This document shows, piece after piece, positions 7,930 through 15,660 of a stretch of DNA of 24,137 nucleotides (position 1 is the stretch's first letter; every line of letters begins with the position of its first letter). Source of the stretch: JTS-RE37 sp041743425. Its GTDB lineage: Bacteria > Bacteroidota > Bacteroidia > Flavobacteriales > Flavobacteriaceae. The stretch is taken from assembly GCA_041743425.1 (NCBI GenBank), contig JBGTMS010000116.1:1-24137 (forward strand). Direction: 5' to 3'. The position numbers and the translations under genes are program-made. The notes under the pieces were generated by a model. That model searched no databases. It was not told the DNA's origin and saw only the letters and a program-made list of their open reading frames with translations.

Positions 7930-8799
7930 CTATTTAAAATCGATATAATCTAATGGATTTACAGGGATTCCATTGGTCCAGAGCTCAAAGTGGAGATGTG
8001 GTCCGGTGGTAAATTCTCCTGTATTCCCTACAGAGGCAATCACCTCTCCCGCCCGAACAATATCTCCCTGAGATTTATTTAAAGAGCCATTATGCTTATA
8101 AACAGAAAGCAGGCTGTTCTTGTGTTCCAGCAGGATCACATACCCTGTGTCCGCTGTCCATTCTGCAAAAACAACCGTGCCGCCGGCCACCGCCTTAATA
8201 GGGGTATCAAAGGGCGCCACAACGTCCACCGCGTAGTGCTTAATTTCAGCATCGTACTCCTGCGATAGCGTGCCATTCAGCGGTGAGAATAAAATCGGGC
8301 TGTTTCCCTCCCTTTTCTTTTCGAATAAGTTGTATTTATCTTCGAGAGCAACAGCAGCCCTCAGTAAGGAATCTTCCCTTATGGGGTTCAGATCAATAGT
8401 AGAAGGATCAATTCTGAATTGTTCAAAAAGCGAGTCCCGATTGATCTCATTATTCTCAATATCCCCGCGCAGAACACTACGGATGTTTTCAAGATACTTA
8501 TTGGTATAATTTAAGACGGTTATCAGTGAATCTGTTTTGTAAGTCAGCTCAGTGGCCTGTTTTTTCAATTGGGTAGAAGAATAACCAGGAATATATTCCC
8601 TAAGGGGAGTAAACGCGATCAGAAGGGTGGTAAAGCCGATCAGTCCAATAATAAGCAGAGATCCTGTAACAAATACATTCAGTCTGCTTAATTTAAAGGA
8701 TATTTTTTCTTCGAAGGTGCTTTCGTTAAGGATAACCAACCGGTACTTGTGCAGCAGCTTTCTCCTGATTTCCTTACCCTTTTTTACTTTTTTTACCAT
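7930..8799 (-). CDS. M23 family peptidase, membrane-anchored (probable cell-wall hydrolase)
   Basis: Probable periplasmic peptidoglycan endopeptidase or regulator anchored in the inner membrane. The 289-residue protein has a basic cytoplasmic N-terminus, one membrane segment near residues 43-63, a helical, probably coiled-coil region near 75-155, and a C-terminal M23 (LytM) domain. The zinc-site residues look complete: HYAVD gives H188 and D192, YKHNG gives the catalytic H236, and GPHLHFE gives H268 and H270, so it should be active. The ATG at 8799 is chosen over the TTG at 8808 because the promoter -7 element covers 8806-8813. It is the first gene of a pair with the GH3 gene and is divergent from tatA. 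Confidence 0.9.
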   Translation of the reverse strand: MVKKVKKGKEIRRKLLHKYRLVILNESTFEEKISFKLSRLNVFVTGSLLIIGLIGFTTLLIAFTPLREYIPGYSSTQLKKQATELTYKTDSLITVLNYTNKYLENIRSVLRGDIENNEINRDSLFEQFRIDPSTIDLNPIREDSLLRAAVALEDKYNLFEKKREGNSPILFSPLNGTLSQEYDAEIKHYAVDVVAPFDTPIKAVAGGTVVFAEWTADTGYVILLEHKNSLLSVYKHNGSLNKSQGDIVRAGEVIASVGNTGEFTTGPHLHFELWTNGIPVNPLDYIDFK

Positions 8800-8805
8800 A
8801 AAGGA

Positions 8806-8813
8806 CAAAGATA
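8806..8813 (-). promoter_or_regulatory. TAnnTTTG promoter -7 element for the M23-GH3 pair
   Basis: TATCTTTG on the minus strand is an exact match to the Bacteroidota -7 consensus. Only six bases separate its final G from the ATG at 8799, so transcription would start within a few bases of the start codon. No clear -33 TTG was found at normal spacing. Confidence 0.55.
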
Positions 8814-8960
8814 ATGTTCGTATCCGATAATGAAATAGTTCCTGTCTGAATTTCCGGAAGCGTTTCGGGTATGTGTTTGCTCAATTCCCTTCAAGGTCAC
8901 AAAGTAGCGTTAAATTACATCTTGTGTGAAGTATTATCAACAAGCTATTTACTTTTTTAG

Positions 8961-8968
8961 TACCTTTG
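8961..8968 (+). promoter_or_regulatory. TAnnTTTG promoter -7 element for tatA
   Basis: TACCTTTG is an exact match to the Bacteroidota -7 consensus, 23 bases before the chosen tatA ATG. It predicts a leader of around 18 bases and rules out the longer reading starting at 8926. A matching -33 element is not obvious. Confidence 0.55.
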
Positions 8969-8991
8969 TTATCCATCTAAATGTAATAATT

Positions 8992-9177
8992 ATGGTATCA
9001 CTATTTACCTTCCTTGCTATCGGCCCGTGGCAAATTGCCATTGTGGTCCTTGTAGTTCTTCTTTTATTTGGCGGGAAAAAAATTCCGGAATTGATGAGAG
9101 GACTCGGTAGTGGAATAAAAGAATTTAAGGACGCCTCAAAGGAGGACGACAAAATAGAAGAAAAAAAGGAACAATAA
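8992..9177 (+). CDS. tatA: Twin-arginine translocase subunit TatA/TatE family
   Basis: Pore-forming subunit of the Tat system, which exports folded proteins across the inner membrane. With the start at 8992 the protein is 61 residues, usual for TatA. A short N-terminal membrane helix (residues 8-26, containing GPWQIAIVVLVVLLLFGG) is followed by the hinge FGGKKIPELMRGLGSGIKEF amphipathic helix and a charged tail rich in lysine, glutamate and aspartate. The longer reading from 8926 is rejected because the promoter element lies within it and the family has no such extension. It is monocistronic, with its own promoter and a strong terminator; tatC is not in the window. Confidence 0.95.
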   Translation: MVSLFTFLAIGPWQIAIVVLVVLLLFGGKKIPELMRGLGSGIKEFKDASKEDDKIEEKKEQ

Positions 9178-9194
9178 ACGGCATTTATAATTAT

Positions 9195-9224
9195 AAAAAA
9201 GAGCACCTTTCGGTGCTCTTTTTT
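9195..9224 (+). terminator. Strong intrinsic terminator after tatA
   Basis: GAGCACC and GGTGCTC pair around a TTTC loop, and the stem extends with A-T pairs on both sides. A long T run follows on the plus strand, 17 bases after the tatA stop. The flanking A run would make it work for opposite-strand transcripts too. Confidence 0.92.
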
Positions 9225-9497
9225 TTTCATTCCTGTCCTGATATATTGCCATTTTGCTGTAAATACTCTTCGGTATGTACAGATATTTCCCTCCCCGGAT
9301 TACGCTTCTTGAGATATCACGATGACAGGGCTCGAACCCTTATCTTACGGTTGTTTATCCTTGACTATCTATCCTGATTAGCTGCTCTTCGGGCGCTGAA
9401 TAATCCAGGGAGTAAATTGAAATGTCTCAATTTGTGCCATTTACTACATTTTTGACTTGTTTGACAACAAAAAAGTAAGCTCCTTCAGTGTTTGCAA
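9225..9497. other. Intergenic stretch with a tRNA T-arm-like sequence
   Basis: No gene is supported here. On the minus strand, AGGGTTCGAGCCCTG (9326-9340) looks like a tRNA T-arm. Upstream of it, about 47 bases back, AGCTAATCAGGATAGA (about 9368-9383) resembles a D-arm, which is roughly the right distance. The acceptor strands do not pair and no convincing anticodon arm exists, so at best this is a decayed tRNA or an attachment-site remnant. Confidence 0.2.
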
Positions 9498-9505
9498 TAC
9501 ATTTG
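9498..9505 (+). promoter_or_regulatory. TAnnTTTG promoter -7 element for the PorE-like gene
   Basis: TACATTTG matches the Bacteroidota -7 consensus exactly. It lies 33 bases before the ATG at 9539, which carries the signal peptide, and inside the longer reading that begins at 9488, so it supports the shorter start. Confidence 0.5.
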
Positions 9506-9538
9506 GTCGATGTTGTTTATTTTACAGCGAAGGCTTCC

Positions 9539-12031
9539 ATGAAAAAAATAGGTTTTGCTTTTATATTAATGCTCTCCTTTTGTCTTTACGGTCAGGGGAT
9601 TAGTGATGTGAGTCAGGTTCCGGAGGAAGATACCTATGCGGCTGTTTTTGAAGAGGGAGATGAGGATGCATCTCCGGTCGATATTAGCCTGGATGATTCC
9701 AGGAATGAGTTTATAAAAGCGACCAGTTACCTAAATATTCCAACAAGTCGTGTAAGTGGACTTGCTGGTGTTTCAAATGGCTATTATCTGATAGCGGGGG
9801 TTTACAGCGAGCAAAAATATGCGGAGCGCCATGTTCAGAAAATTAACAAAAAGGGCCACACTGCCAAATTCTTTTTAAATCCGGACAGTTCCCTGCTCTA
9901 CGTATACCTAGAACACCACCTCAACAGTCTTGAGGCTGTAGATGCGACAAGCTTGATCAAAAGCAGCAGGCTGGTTAATGATGCGTGGATTTTGGAGGTG
10001 GTGAACAGCGGGGACAAAAAGGTTCCCCCCGTATCCTCCTCGGTGGTTTTCGAATCTGAGCCTGACAATACGGTTCTACCCGAAGTCTCATTGGCTTCCG
10101 ATTCCGTTGAGGCAGGTTCAAAGGCTGATCCTGTCAGCCTTAAACTCATTCAGAAGGCAGATCTCTATTATGACAAATTATGGTATGCAGAGGCCGCTGA
10201 ACTCTATGATCTTGCGCTGGCCCGTGGCCCGGATTCGCATTCGTACCAGGTCCTTCGAAGGGCTGGAGAATCACACTATTATAACACTAACATGGAACCT
10301 TCTTATAAGTGGTATGACATCATTTTTGACCGGTACAGGAACGAAATGACTCCGGAGGATCTGTTCAGGTATGCGAACACGGCCAAAGGGACGGGAAAAT
10401 ATGCAAAGGCCAAGCGTCTGATGCGAATCTACGATAAGGAGCAAGAGAATTACGTACTTAACATACAAGTGGATAATGCAGATGCAAGAGAGTTGGTGCT
10501 GGATGGTTTACGCAATTCCGAGGCCAGTTATGACATTCAAAATCTCCCGATCAATTCAGAGTTCTCTGATTTCGCTCCCATGTTCTATGAAGAAGATAAG
10601 GTGGTATTCTCATCTGCAATGGACAGCTCATTTTTTCATACCAGAAGGTATAAATGGAACAATCAGCCTTTCCTCGACTTGTATGTGGCCAAGGTAGATT
10701 CTGCTTCAGACGACCTTCGGCCCGCTAAAAAATTCTCCAAAAAAATTAACACCCGGTATCATGAAGCTTCGGTAACTTTTTCACCGGATGGAAAAACCAT
10801 GTATTTCACCAGAAATAATTATGGGAAGAAATTGAAGCGTGATGCCAAGGGCACCAACCATCTGAAAATCTACATGTCCCGTCTTGAAGGAAGTGAATGG
10901 ACGGAAGCGATTGAGTTAACTTTTAACAATGACAACTATTCAACCGGCCACCCCGCCCTAAGCCCTGATGGGAAACAACTTTACTTTATCTCAGATATGC
11001 CCGGCAGTATAGGAAATACTGATATTTTCGTGGTTGATGTGTTGGGAGAAAATCAATTCTCAGAACCCAGAAACCTCGGACCGGAAATCAATACAGAACG
11101 CAGGGAAATGTTTCCGTATATCAATGAAACCACGCTTTACTTTGCCTCGGAAGGACATACGGGCTTGGGTGGACTTGATGTCTATCAAGTGCCATTTGAA
11201 GGAGATCAGGGCTTTTTGGAAGTGCGGAATTTGGGACAGCCCATAAACAGTAACCTTGATGACTTTTCCTTTATCATGAATGAGGCCACTCAAAAGGGCT
11301 ATTTCGCATCCAACCGTCAGGGCGGAAAAGGAGACGATGATATATATTCCTTCAAACGCATTGCAAAGGAACCTATAATTGAAAATGCCATTACCGGTAC
11401 AGTCAGTGATCCGATAACCGGTGAAACTCTGGCCGAGGCTCTGGTGGCCTTGCATAGTGAAGACGGAACCGAGCTGAAGGAAGTGACCACAGGAACAGAT
11501 GGACGGTTTGTATTTGAGGATCTGGACAGCAATACGAAATATCTGCTGAAAACCGAGAAAACTACCTATTTCAATTTCGAAACGCCTATTTCGACCAAAC
11601 ATAATGAAACCATAGTTTCAGATATATCCCTGAAAAAACTTAAAGAACTAATAGCCACAGAGGACGGGGTGATGAAATTGAAAACGGATATCATCTATTT
11701 CGACTTCGACAGATCCTATATCAGAAAAGATGCTGCCTCGGAGCTCAACAAACTGGTTGAAGTGATGAATGAATACAAGGATATGATCATCCGTGTAGAA
11801 TCTCATACAGATTCCCGTGGAAATGCCGCCTACAATAAATACCTTTCAAACCAAAGAGCTATATCAACCAGAGATTATCTGATCTCTCAGGGGATTGATC
11901 CGTCCAGAATACAAAGTGCTATCGGATATGGGGAAGAACAATTGCTAAATGAATGTAATGGCAATGTCAGGTGTTCGGCAGATAAGCATCAGCTCAACAG
12001 ACGCTCAGAATTCATCATCGTGAAAATGTAA
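9539..12031 (+). CDS. PorE-like OmpA family protein with SPOR-like, TPR, PD40 and carboxypeptidase-regulatory-like domains
   Basis: Large envelope protein of 830 residues that probably ties an outer-membrane machine to peptidoglycan. In order: signal peptide (1-20, MKKIGFAFILMLSFCLYGQG); a SPOR-like domain near 80-155 (YYLIAGVYSEQKYAERHV to DAWILEV); a TPR/helical region near 200-310; a PD40 beta-propeller near 345-610 with clear SPDGKTMYFT and SPDGKQLYFI repeats; a carboxypeptidase-regulatory-like beta domain near 617-700 (ITGTVSDPITGETL); and OmpA_C at 712-830 with the peptidoglycan-binding D759 in SHTDSRG and the QLNRR arginines near 821. The last four domains follow the order of PorE of the type IX secretion system. 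The signal peptide shows no lipobox cysteine. No porP/sprF neighbour is present, so a T9SS role is inferred. Confidence 0.88.
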   Translation: MKKIGFAFILMLSFCLYGQGISDVSQVPEEDTYAAVFEEGDEDASPVDISLDDSRNEFIKATSYLNIPTSRVSGLAGVSNGYYLIAGVYSEQKYAERHVQKINKKGHTAKFFLNPDSSLLYVYLEHHLNSLEAVDATSLIKSSRLVNDAWILEVVNSGDKKVPPVSSSVVFESEPDNTVLPEVSLASDSVEAGSKADPVSLKLIQKADLYYDKLWYAEAAELYDLALARGPDSHSYQVLRRAGESHYYNTNMEPSYKWYDIIFDRYRNEMTPEDLFRYANTAKGTGKYAKAKRLMRIYDKEQENYVLNIQVDNADARELVLDGLRNSEASYDIQNLPINSEFSDFAPMFYEEDKVVFSSAMDSSFFHTRRYKWNNQPFLDLYVAKVDSASDDLRPAKKFSKKINTRYHEASVTFSPDGKTMYFTRNNYGKKLKRDAKGTNHLKIYMSRLEGSEWTEAIELTFNNDNYSTGHPALSPDGKQLYFISDMPGSIGNTDIFVVDVLGENQFSEPRNLGPEINTERREMFPYINETTLYFASEGHTGLGGLDVYQVPFEGDQGFLEVRNLGQPINSNLDDFSFIMNEATQKGYFASNRQGGKGDDDIYSFKRIAKEPIIENAITGTVSDPITGETLAEALVALHSEDGTELKEVTTGTDGRFVFEDLDSNTKYLLKTEKTTYFNFETPISTKHNETIVSDISLKKLKELIATEDGVMKLKTDIIYFDFDRSYIRKDAASELNKLVEVMNEYKDMIIRVESHTDSRGNAAYNKYLSNQRAISTRDYLISQGIDPSRIQSAIGYGEEQLLNECNGNVRCSADKHQLNRRSEFIIVKM

Positions 12032-12917
12032 TAAAACACCTTTTGGTATAAAATATTGCCTCACTTTATATACCTTTTAGGACTGTCTGCTTGTTCTTCG
12101 ATCAGTATCAACCACAATTCATTTCCCAGTATGCCTCCTTATGCAGAGTTCCTTATGGCTCGCCGTTCTACAGGATGCAAGTAATAACGAATATGACAGG
12201 GACTTTACGGACCTCTCAACACAACAATAAAAATCAGTCCTATTGAGCCAATCAATAATGCGGCATCCTGAGTCATCTATTGTTTTTAGAAGCAGGAAGT
12301 TCGGGGAAAGACATCGGAAATGTTAAAAATTCCAGTTTAAGAGTATGTTTTATCCCGGCTTATCCTCCATTTTGTATGATCTTCTGCAATAATGGCTTCT
12401 GACTAAAGTTGAGTACAAAATTATTGCAGGGGGAACTTATCCGCCAATTCCGGCATCACAAATGGTATTAGTTAATAAACATTTCAACAAGGTTTTTCTG
12501 CCCGTCGATTTTCGAATAAAACACACACAGGGAAAAGGCATTTTGAGATCTATCACTCAGACAATAACAACAAAGGAGTGGACAATCCTGAACATATATT
12601 AATTATAGAAAATGACCTTAATCTACTAAAGCCTATAATATTGCTTATTCAAATTTGATCAGCAACGATCATCAATTAATTCCTTTTCCAATTTTAAATG
12701 GTCCTAAATCATACAAGATGGAAGGGTAAAAGTGAAGGGAACTAAAGCATGAAATGCGACGAAACGCTATACAGATTGGAACACCCTGCCAGGCATCAAC
12801 AAAAACATTTGATCCATTCCAGGCTATATCGTAGGGATTATTAAGATATGTAAGACTATTCCTTGGACAAACTTTATAATCGAGCCGGTAGGAGGAGAGA
12901 AAAATCAAAAGTTTTCT
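12032..12917. other. Gene-poor region of about 890 bases
   Basis: No convincing gene was seen on either strand. The stretch is AT-richer than its flanks and full of stops. A minus-strand frame at 12672-12908 (78 codons) and a plus-strand lipobox-like fragment near 12074-12172 are open, but neither has a credible start, ribosome site or recognised family. It could hold decayed genes, an untranslated RNA, or simply spacer between the PorE-like gene and the convergent DUF4837 gene. Confidence 0.5.
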
Positions 12918-13901
12918 TTACTTAAAACGTGCCGTTTTAAGTATGGCTTCGAGTTCAAACATATAATCCCGCTTATTTGTTGCTGGCGCGAATGTAAAGC
13001 CTTCGATGATCAGTTTGCGATTGTTTTTGCTATCGTCTATTACATACGTGAGAAAGGGTCCGGCCATAGGATAGTTTTGCATCTCCCAAATCCCCCTGAA
13101 TTCCGATGCCTTGTGTCCCCCAATTTTTGCGGGAAAAACGTAGGGTGCAAAGGCCTTTTCCGTCGCCATATAAGTTACTTTATTTGGAATATCAGGACCG
13201 GGAACATATTTCTTGCCTATCGAATCCCGCATCACCACAAAATCCCTGACAAATGTGGAATCATTGGACAAACTATTGGAGGGGAGGGCATAAACAATAA
13301 TATTCAAAGTACCCTTAGGAATTTCACGGTCAATCCAGACAAAATTATCCTCCTGTTTTCCCACCTTATATAGCGACGGCAGGTGCATACCTATTCCGAA
13401 CTTTTCCTCAAGGATCTTTTCCTTGCTGAGAGAGCGTAACAATCTTTGCTGTGTTTCTTTGAGTTCCATCTGCTCAATCTCTGCAATCATCTCTGAGGCA
13501 TGCTCTTCCAGATTGGCAATAATTTCCGCCGGAGAGCTGCCTTTTATGACGGCTACCTTTTGAGGACTGGCATAGAGATCGGTTTTTACGTGTCCTACGT
13601 TGACGGTATCAATGCTGACAAACAGTACAGATCGTCTGTAGCGGGTAGTGCCTGTAAATACCTTTTGAGGCATCTGCTCAAGGGTGAATTTTGCTTCATC
13701 CCACGTAAGTCCGACGATCGGTGAGGCAAAAAATTCTCTTACCTTATCCCCGACCTCTCCCTCCCAAAGGTCTTTTTCCATGACTACGGCAAGGGTGTTC
13801 ATTGCTCCTACAGAAGGGGGTACGTATGTTTTTTGATCAGAATCTCCGCAGGCGCATATAAGAAAAAATATGAATGTTGCTAGTGTCCCGGTATTTTTCA
13901 T
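12918..13901 (-). CDS. DUF4837 family lipoprotein
   Basis: A 327-residue lipoprotein that I assign to DUF4837, a Bacteroidota family of unknown function. The N-terminus (MKNTGTLATFIFFLICACGD) is a short signal peptide with a lipobox cysteine at residue 18, so it should be anchored in an envelope membrane. The mature part is a single globular region of about 300 residues with no catalytic motif that I recognise; segments such as DNFVWIDREIPKGTLNIIVYALP and EFRGIWEMQNYPMAGPFLTYV are typical of the family. It starts 13 bases after the transglycosylase stop, so both are probably one transcript, which hints at an envelope or peptidoglycan role. Its final codons form a terminator-like hairpin. Confidence 0.88.
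   Translation of the reverse strand: MKNTGTLATFIFFLICACGDSDQKTYVPPSVGAMNTLAVVMEKDLWEGEVGDKVREFFASPIVGLTWDEAKFTLEQMPQKVFTGTTRYRRSVLFVSIDTVNVGHVKTDLYASPQKVAVIKGSSPAEIIANLEEHASEMIAEIEQMELKETQQRLLRSLSKEKILEEKFGIGMHLPSLYKVGKQEDNFVWIDREIPKGTLNIIVYALPSNSLSNDSTFVRDFVVMRDSIGKKYVPGPDIPNKVTYMATEKAFAPYVFPAKIGGHKASEFRGIWEMQNYPMAGPFLTYVIDDSKNNRKLIIEGFTFAPATNKRDYMFELEAILKTARFK
12919..12943 (-). terminator. Hairpin overlapping the last codons of the DUF4837 gene
   Basis: TACTTAAAACG and CGTTTTAAGTA form a perfect 11-bp stem with a three-base loop. The stem covers the final codons and the stop of the DUF4837 gene. The minus-strand sequence after it is AT-rich with several T runs but no immediate U tract, so termination is likely but not certain. 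Confidence 0.55.
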
Positions 13902-13914
13902 GAAGGCTTTTGTT

Positions 13915-15546
13915 TTACGATGAACAATTGCACAATTTAATCTTTGTGCCTGGTTGTAAATTGTTCCCGCTAATACCGTTCCATTCTCGTAAATTCTCTA
14001 TGGTAATTCCCGGATATTTTCTGGAAATGGTCCAAAGGGAATCCCCCTCCTGTACTGTATGTATTTTAGAAGCATCTGAGAAGTCCCTGTTGGCATCGGC
14101 CTGGGTCGTATTATTGCCGTTGGCGGCTAGTGGTGTTACTGGTTTGCCGGGAAAAATAGTCAGCCGCTGACCCACCCTCAGGTTGTTGCTTCTAAGGCCG
14201 TTCCATTCTTTTAGCTGACTTACCCCAACGCCATATCTGTTGGCGATCCTTCCGAGATAATCTCCGCTCCGCACCTTATAACGGATCCTGTCCTGCTCTT
14301 TTACCAATTGGGGGAGCGGGGCCTCCATGCTGCTCAATTCCTTTTGAACATGGGTATAAATGGCCTCCTCATTGGCTACAAATTTTCCTATGGCATATTG
14401 GGGCAATCGTAGGGTATAGGTCTTTCCATCCACTTTAGGTATGACATTGAGCTTGTAGGATGGGTTGAGGATGATCAGTTCTTCCTGACTAACACCCACC
14501 AATTCTGAAATTTGTTCAAAAGTGATCATTTGCCGGATCTGAACCGTATCCGTTTCAAAATAAGGACGATCTGCCTTTTTCCGTTGAAGTCCGTGTTCCT
14601 CAGCATATTCAAACAAGTACATGGTGGCAATCAGGGCGGGGACATAGCCCGCAGTTTCTCTTGGCAGGTTGTGCCGGATATTCCAGTAGTTGGTATAACC
14701 CCCGGATCTTCTGATGGCCTTATTCACATTTCCCGGTCCTGAATTGTATGCGGCAAGGGCCAAATCCCAGTCACCAAAAATGTCATGGAGTTTGGAGAGG
14801 TACTCACAGGCCGCCTTTGTGGACTTGATCGGATCAATCCGCTCATCCACATAACTATTGACATTAAGGTCATACATTTTACCCGTACCGTACATGAATT
14901 GCCAGAGGCCTGTTGCGCCCACCCTGGATTTGGCCCTGGGATTAAGCGCCGATTCAACGATGGCCAGATATTTAATCTCAAGAGGGATGTTGTAATTGTC
15001 CAGCTCCTGTTCAAAGAGAGGAAAATAGAACTGGCTGACGGTAAGCATTCGCTCCATCATGTCTTTTTTGCGGATGAGGAAAGACCGGATGACGTTTTCA
15101 AGGGAAGGGTTGTAGGTGATATTAAGTGGAGATTTCTGGTTCATCTTTTCCAGGCGCTGTTTCAAAATCTCAGTATCCAAATCCACTTGCCCCACTGCAG
15201 TCGTATCCGGGTAGGTGACCGCTTGGTACATTTCATCCGATAATGCAGCACTCTCCCGAAGTTCTTTCATCCAAAGACTGTCGTAAACAACGGCCTTAGC
15301 AAAATCGGCCAGGCTGTAGCCGGAAACTTTGTTCCCCAGGCCTGTTTGTTGGTCTTTTAAGCCCGCGGTGGTATCCATCTGTTCCATCTGCTCGAGGCCC
15401 TTCAAATCCATTGCCAATGTGTCGGCGGATGTATCGTTCCCCGCCGGAGTTTCCGAAAGAGGGTATTCGCCCTGTTGTTGCCCCAGCATCGGGACAGTAA
15501 TAAAACAAAATAATGTCGTTAAAAGAAACTGTGCGAATGAACCCAT
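13915..15546 (-). CDS. MltD-like lytic transglycosylase with LysM domains
   Basis: Envelope enzyme that cleaves peptidoglycan glycan strands. The 543-residue protein starts with a signal peptide (residues 1-22, ending at LGQ) and an acidic linker. The SLT domain spans about 185-300: catalytic E198 in AIVESALNP, GATGLWQFMYGTG (210-222), and AAYNSGPGNV (265-274). The order is that of MltD. Residues 335-385 look like a degenerate LysM, followed by clear LysM repeats at about 421-466 and 494-538, which bind peptidoglycan. It lies 114 bases after pgk and 13 bases before the DUF4837 lipoprotein, on the same strand. Absence of a lipobox suggests a soluble periplasmic enzyme. Confidence 0.94.
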   Translation of the reverse strand: MGSFAQFLLTTLFCFITVPMLGQQQGEYPLSETPAGNDTSADTLAMDLKGLEQMEQMDTTAGLKDQQTGLGNKVSGYSLADFAKAVVYDSLWMKELRESAALSDEMYQAVTYPDTTAVGQVDLDTEILKQRLEKMNQKSPLNITYNPSLENVIRSFLIRKKDMMERMLTVSQFYFPLFEQELDNYNIPLEIKYLAIVESALNPRAKSRVGATGLWQFMYGTGKMYDLNVNSYVDERIDPIKSTKAACEYLSKLHDIFGDWDLALAAYNSGPGNVNKAIRRSGGYTNYWNIRHNLPRETAGYVPALIATMYLFEYAEEHGLQRKKADRPYFETDTVQIRQMITFEQISELVGVSQEELIILNPSYKLNVIPKVDGKTYTLRLPQYAIGKFVANEEAIYTHVQKELSSMEAPLPQLVKEQDRIRYKVRSGDYLGRIANRYGVGVSQLKEWNGLRSNNLRVGQRLTIFPGKPVTPLAANGNNTTQADANRDFSDASKIHTVQEGDSLWTISRKYPGITIENLREWNGISGNNLQPGTKIKLCNCSS

Positions 15547-15660
15547 TGATGTAATATTTTTCCCGAAGGACCAACTAAAATCGTCGTTTTTTGTGAAACA
15601 ATAAAATCAATACCTGCGAATTTGTTAAAGTCGAAAGTGTTCCTTTTATCGATAACGAGT

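Noticed and set aside
8926..8991. N-terminal extension of tatA by 22 residues
   Set aside because: TatA proteins begin just before the membrane helix, and an exact promoter -7 element lies in the extension.
11060..11602. 180-codon minus-strand frame opposite the PorE-like gene
   Set aside because: It covers conserved PD40 and regulatory-domain coding sequence on the other strand; a shadow frame.
12056..12172. Plus-strand fragment reading LLGLSACSS, resembling a lipoprotein signal, downstream of the PorE-like gene
   Set aside because: No ATG or GTG start, only a possible TTG, and the frame closes after about 39 codons.
12672..12908. Minus-strand open frame of 78 codons in the gene-poor gap
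   Set aside because: No recognised family, no ribosome site or promoter, unusual residue composition, and it ends in a stretch full of stops in the other frames; kept only as a note within the gap.
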